Source: Streptomyces toyocaensis (lineage in GTDB: Bacteria; Actinomycetota; Actinomycetes; Streptomycetales; Streptomycetaceae). From it: a stretch of 64,000 nt of DNA. Below the pieces are notes generated by a model. That model was not told the DNA's origin. It searched no databases and worked only from the letters and a program-made list of their open reading frames with translations. This document shows positions 61,722-64,000 of the stretch, in pieces. The position numbers and the translations under genes are program-made. Location: positions 1-64,000 of the forward strand of contig NZ_JFCB01000030.1 of assembly GCF_000725125.1 (NCBI RefSeq). Reading direction: 5' to 3'. How positions within the stretch are numbered: the stretch's first letter is position 1; every line of letters starts with the position of its first letter.

Positions 61722-62819
61722 GTGTCCGCAGTCTCCGACCGGTTGCCCACCTTCCCCTGGGACAAGCTGGAGCCGTACAAGAAGACGGCCGCCGCGCACC
61801 CCGACGGCATCGTCGACCTCTCGGTCGGCACGCCCGTCGACCCGGTGCCCGAGCCGGTCCAGAAGGCCCTGATCGCCGCGGCGGACTCGCCGGGCTATCC
61901 CACGGTCTGGGGCACGCCGGAACTGCGCGACGCGATCACCCGCTGGGTGGAGCGCCGGCTGGGCGCCCGCGAGGTCACCCACCGGCACGTCCTGCCGGTC
62001 GTCGGTTCCAAGGAACTGGTCGCCTGGCTGCCCACCCAGCTCGGGCTCGGCCCCGGCGACAAGGTCGCCTTCCCACGCCTGGCCTACCCGACGTACGAGG
62101 TCGGCGCCCGTCTCGCCCGCGCCGGGTACGAGGCCTACGACGACCCGACCGAGCTGGACCCGGCGGGCCTGAAGCTGCTCTGGCTGAACTCGCCGTCCAA
62201 CCCGACGGGCCGGGTGCTCTCCACGGCGGAACTCGCCCGGATCGTGGCCTGGGCCCGCGAGCACGGCGTCCTCGTCCTCTCCGACGAGTGCTACATCGAG
62301 CTCGGCTGGGAGGCCGACCCGGTCTCCGTGCTGCACCCCGATGTCAACGGCGGGTCCTACGACGGCATCGTCTCGGTCCACTCCCTGTCCAAGCGGTCCA
62401 ACCTCGCCGGCTACCGCGCCGCCTTCCTGGCCGGTGACCCGGCGGTCCTCGGCCCGCTGCTGGAGATCCGCAAGCACGGCGGGATGATGACCCCCGCGCC
62501 GACGCAGGCGGCCGTGGTGGCGGCCCTGGGCGACGACGAGCACGTCCGCGTCCAGCGGGAGCGGTACGCGGCCCGCCGCACGGCCCTGCGCGACGCGCTG
62601 CTCGCCCACGGCTTCCGCATCGAGCACAGTGAGGCGAGCCTCTACCTGTGGGCCACGCGGGACGAGTCCTGCTGGACCACGGTCGCCCACCTCGCCGACC
62701 GGGGCATCCTGGTGGCCCCCGGCGACTTCTACGGCCCGGCGGGTCACCACTTCGTCCGCGTGGCCCTGACGGCGACGGACGACCGGGTCCGGGCAGCGGT
62801 GACCCGCCTGACCACCTGA
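61722..62819 (+). CDS. dapC: Succinyldiaminopimelate transaminase DapC
   Basis: This 365-residue PLP-dependent class I/II aminotransferase starts at GTG 61722 (MSAVSDRLPTFPWDKL, the usual family start). The PLP lysine is in SLSKRSNLAGYR (near 224), the N-terminal DLSVGTPVDPVPEPVQKAL and NSPSNPTGRVLS motifs are typical, and the C-terminus ends RVAL. It forms LL-succinyldiaminopimelate from keto precursor in lysine and cell-wall diaminopimelate synthesis. It follows fdxA in the common actinobacterial order. A terminator follows at 62832. Confidence 0.92.
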   Translation: MSAVSDRLPTFPWDKLEPYKKTAAAHPDGIVDLSVGTPVDPVPEPVQKALIAAADSPGYPTVWGTPELRDAITRWVERRLGAREVTHRHVLPVVGSKELVAWLPTQLGLGPGDKVAFPRLAYPTYEVGARLARAGYEAYDDPTELDPAGLKLLWLNSPSNPTGRVLSTAELARIVAWAREHGVLVLSDECYIELGWEADPVSVLHPDVNGGSYDGIVSVHSLSKRSNLAGYRAAFLAGDPAVLGPLLEIRKHGGMMTPAPTQAAVVAALGDDEHVRVQRERYAARRTALRDALLAHGFRIEHSEASLYLWATRDESCWTTVAHLADRGILVAPGDFYGPAGHHFVRVALTATDDRVRAAVTRLTT

Positions 62820-62831
62820 CCCGGACCACCA

Positions 62832-62866
62832 CGACGGGGCCCGGGGAAACACCCCGGACCCCGTCG
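62832..62866. terminator. Terminator between dapC and the secreted protein gene
   Basis: CGACGGGGCCCGGGG (62832-62846), AAACA loop, CCCCGGACCCCGTCG (62852-62866) pair with one C/A mismatch. It lies between the convergent stops 62819 and 62893. Confidence 0.85.
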
Positions 62867-62892
62867 CCGTACAGCCGGCCGCAGGCCGGGCC

Positions 62893-63234
62893 TCAGCCGA
62901 GCGGCAGCCCCTTGACCGGCAGGTTCTTCCCCGCCACGCCGCCCTTCGCCAGCGAGTCCGTCGGCAGCTCCTTCACCACCGGCACGGCCTTCTTCACGGT
63001 CGTGCCCGCGGCCGGCGCCACCTGGCCCGCGTCGGGCGTGGTCTTGCCGACACCCTTCGCCACGTTGTCCACGGCACCGCCGGTCGCGCCGTCCAGGGCG
63101 CTCACTCCGAGGTTCGGGGCGGCGGGCAGCTCCGGAGCCGCGCTCGCGGAACCGGCCGCACCGACCCCGGCGGCCGCTCCCGCAGCGACGAGCAGCGCGG
63201 CACGGGCGATCCGACGGGTCAGGGGGAGGGACAT
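62893..63234 (-). CDS. Small secreted protein of unknown function
   Basis: This 113-residue protein starts at ATG 63234. A Sec signal peptide (ARAALLVAAGAAAGVGAAGS) is followed by a predicted cleavage at ASA-AP. The mature part is short, rich in Ala, Val, Gly and Lys (VSALDGATGGAVDNVAKGVG and KNLPVKGLPLG), without cysteines or known domain. Secreted and possibly wall-associated; no function can be given. The 190 bases to 63426 contain an AT-richer patch near 63370-63400 and no other gene. Confidence 0.75.
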   Translation of the reverse strand: MSLPLTRRIARAALLVAAGAAAGVGAAGSASAAPELPAAPNLGVSALDGATGGAVDNVAKGVGKTTPDAGQVAPAAGTTVKKAVPVVKELPTDSLAKGGVAGKNLPVKGLPLG

Positions 63235-63425
63235 GGTGCTCCTTCGACGGCAGAGAACGATGAGGTGTCCGGCCGCCCGGAGAGCGATCCACTGGCTGTC
63301 GACCGCCGGGCTCGGACGCAGTGACTACCGCTCGACCGCCGGGAAGGTTGCGGCGTGACGACGTAAAGAGTTGGCAATGCGTCGCATTATCGGCCGCGTA
63401 CAACGCCTGCGGGTGAGCCCCCGTA

Positions 63426-64000
63426 CTACTGAGCGGTGGTGATCCGGACCGCTCCCGCGCCGCCGTCGCCCGTGTCCGCGGACCCCTTGCCGTCGGACGG
63501 CCGCCACTGGCTGTCGGTGTTCCCGGCGGTCCACTCCCGCCCCGCGTACGCCACATGCTCTATGTGCAGCTCGGAGGCGTTGGCCACGGCCCAGTGGGCC
63601 AGCTGCCAGCCCCGCGCCCCGGCACTCCGCCCGGCGCCGGCCCCGGGGGCGACCGGCACCGTCACCGTCCGCCCGTCGGAAGCACCGGTGCCGGCGACGT
63701 CCGCGGCCGGCGGCGACGCCGGGCCGTCCACCTCCGCTCCGGCCGGCTCCAGCGTGTCCCGCCCGAAGTCCCGGGCCAGCGCGGACCGTACCGCGTCCGC
63801 GCCCGACGCCCGGGTCGCCGCGGGACGGCCCTCGCAGGTCAGCGTGGCCGCCGAACGCCCGGTGAGCGCGGCGGCCAGCAGCGTGGCGTCCGGTTCGTGC
63901 TTGGCGTACGCCTGGGGGAAGCCGCTGCGCTGCACCCGCTGCGCGGCGACCGTGAGCGGCAGCCGGGTGTAGCCCGGCACCTCCTCCAGGTGCTCGTAGA
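63426..64000 (-). CDS. C-terminal part of a hypothetical protein (gene leaves the window)
   Basis: The minus-strand frame stays open from the window edge (64000) to TAG 63426-63428. Readable residues include YEHLEEVPGYTRLPL near the edge and then TLTCEGRPAATRASGADAVR. The C-terminal 110 residues (ARDFGRDTLEP, WQLAHWAVANASELHIEHVA, YAGREWTAGNTDSQWRPSDG) look like a globular domain with repeated Trp. I do not recognise the family; the HWAVANA ... HVAYAGREWT phrases recur in actinobacterial membrane or secreted proteins. The start and N-terminal domain lie beyond the window. Confidence 0.7.
   Translation of the reverse strand, partial: YEHLEEVPGYTRLPLTVAAQRVQRSGFPQAYAKHEPDATLLAAALTGRSAATLTCEGRPAATRASGADAVRSALARDFGRDTLEPAGAEVDGPASPPAADVAGTGASDGRTVTVPVAPGAGAGRSAGARGWQLAHWAVANASELHIEHVAYAGREWTAGNTDSQWRPSDGKGSADTGDGGAGAVRITTAQ

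Overview
The window is chromosomal DNA of a Streptomyces or a very close relative. Reasons: G+C is about 70% or more with strong third-position GC bias, GTG starts are frequent, there is a complete bldK-type oligopeptide transporter, and there are mycothiol (mshB), FdxA and DapC genes typical of actinobacteria. The gene order typA - bldKABCDE - second peptide ABC operon - S9 peptidase - WD40 kinase - mshB - fdxA - dapC resembles the S. coelicolor SCO51xx region from memory; I could not align it. I see no tRNA, rRNA, CRISPR array or intact insertion sequence.

Left part (1-6.8 kb): ychF is followed by an accessory stretch of decayed and exchanged genes. It holds remnants of a TPR-type regulator and of a NUDIX hydrolase with an internal deletion. 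A group of small genes follows (acidic conserved hypothetical, CbrC-like, then a minus-strand CPCC / HEAT / DUF6000 operon) that looks like an immunity-gene collection. After that come scrambled pieces of an AAA/DUF234 ATPase, with an inverted N-terminal scrap, a headless main copy and a second shredded copy, and a MerR stub.

Stress-signalling block (6.8-14.3 kb): a stressosome-type rsbR-rsbS-rsbT operon is followed by an internally deleted RsbX/kinase-phosphatase relic and an RsbU-like SpoIIE phosphatase. On each side lies a paralogous pair of MarR regulator plus GAF-like/PP2C protein. The two PP2C paralogues have lost different metal ligands, which suggests pseudophosphatases or mutual complementation. 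A 25-bp palindrome lies just before rsbR.

Middle (14.4-31 kb): secreted M23 peptidase, ArsR-type regulator, subtilase with a P domain, membrane septum-type protein, GntR/UTRA regulator with repeated upstream motifs, a small SPOR-like protein, MutT, a stand-alone HATPase, a large PAS-GAF-PP2C-HATPase switch protein, a frameshifted GNAT, a membrane-anchored GH18-like protein, and a minus-strand succinate dehydrogenase/fumarate reductase operon (cytochrome b, SdhA, SdhB).

Right part (31-64 kb): an orphan family-5 solute-binding lipoprotein with an acidic insert, typA, bldKABCDE, a second complete peptide ABC operon, an S9 prolyl oligopeptidase-type peptidase, a tiny membrane protein beside a kinase-TPR-WD40 protein, an amidase, mshB plus a membrane partner, a Gly/Pro-rich peptidoglycan-binding membrane protein, SirB1 and Rv0428c-like GNAT proteins, fdxA-dapC, a small secreted protein, and the C-terminal part of a gene that leaves the window. 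Peptide import (bldK and its neighbour), peptide hydrolysis and stress phosphatase/kinase switches dominate the functional content.
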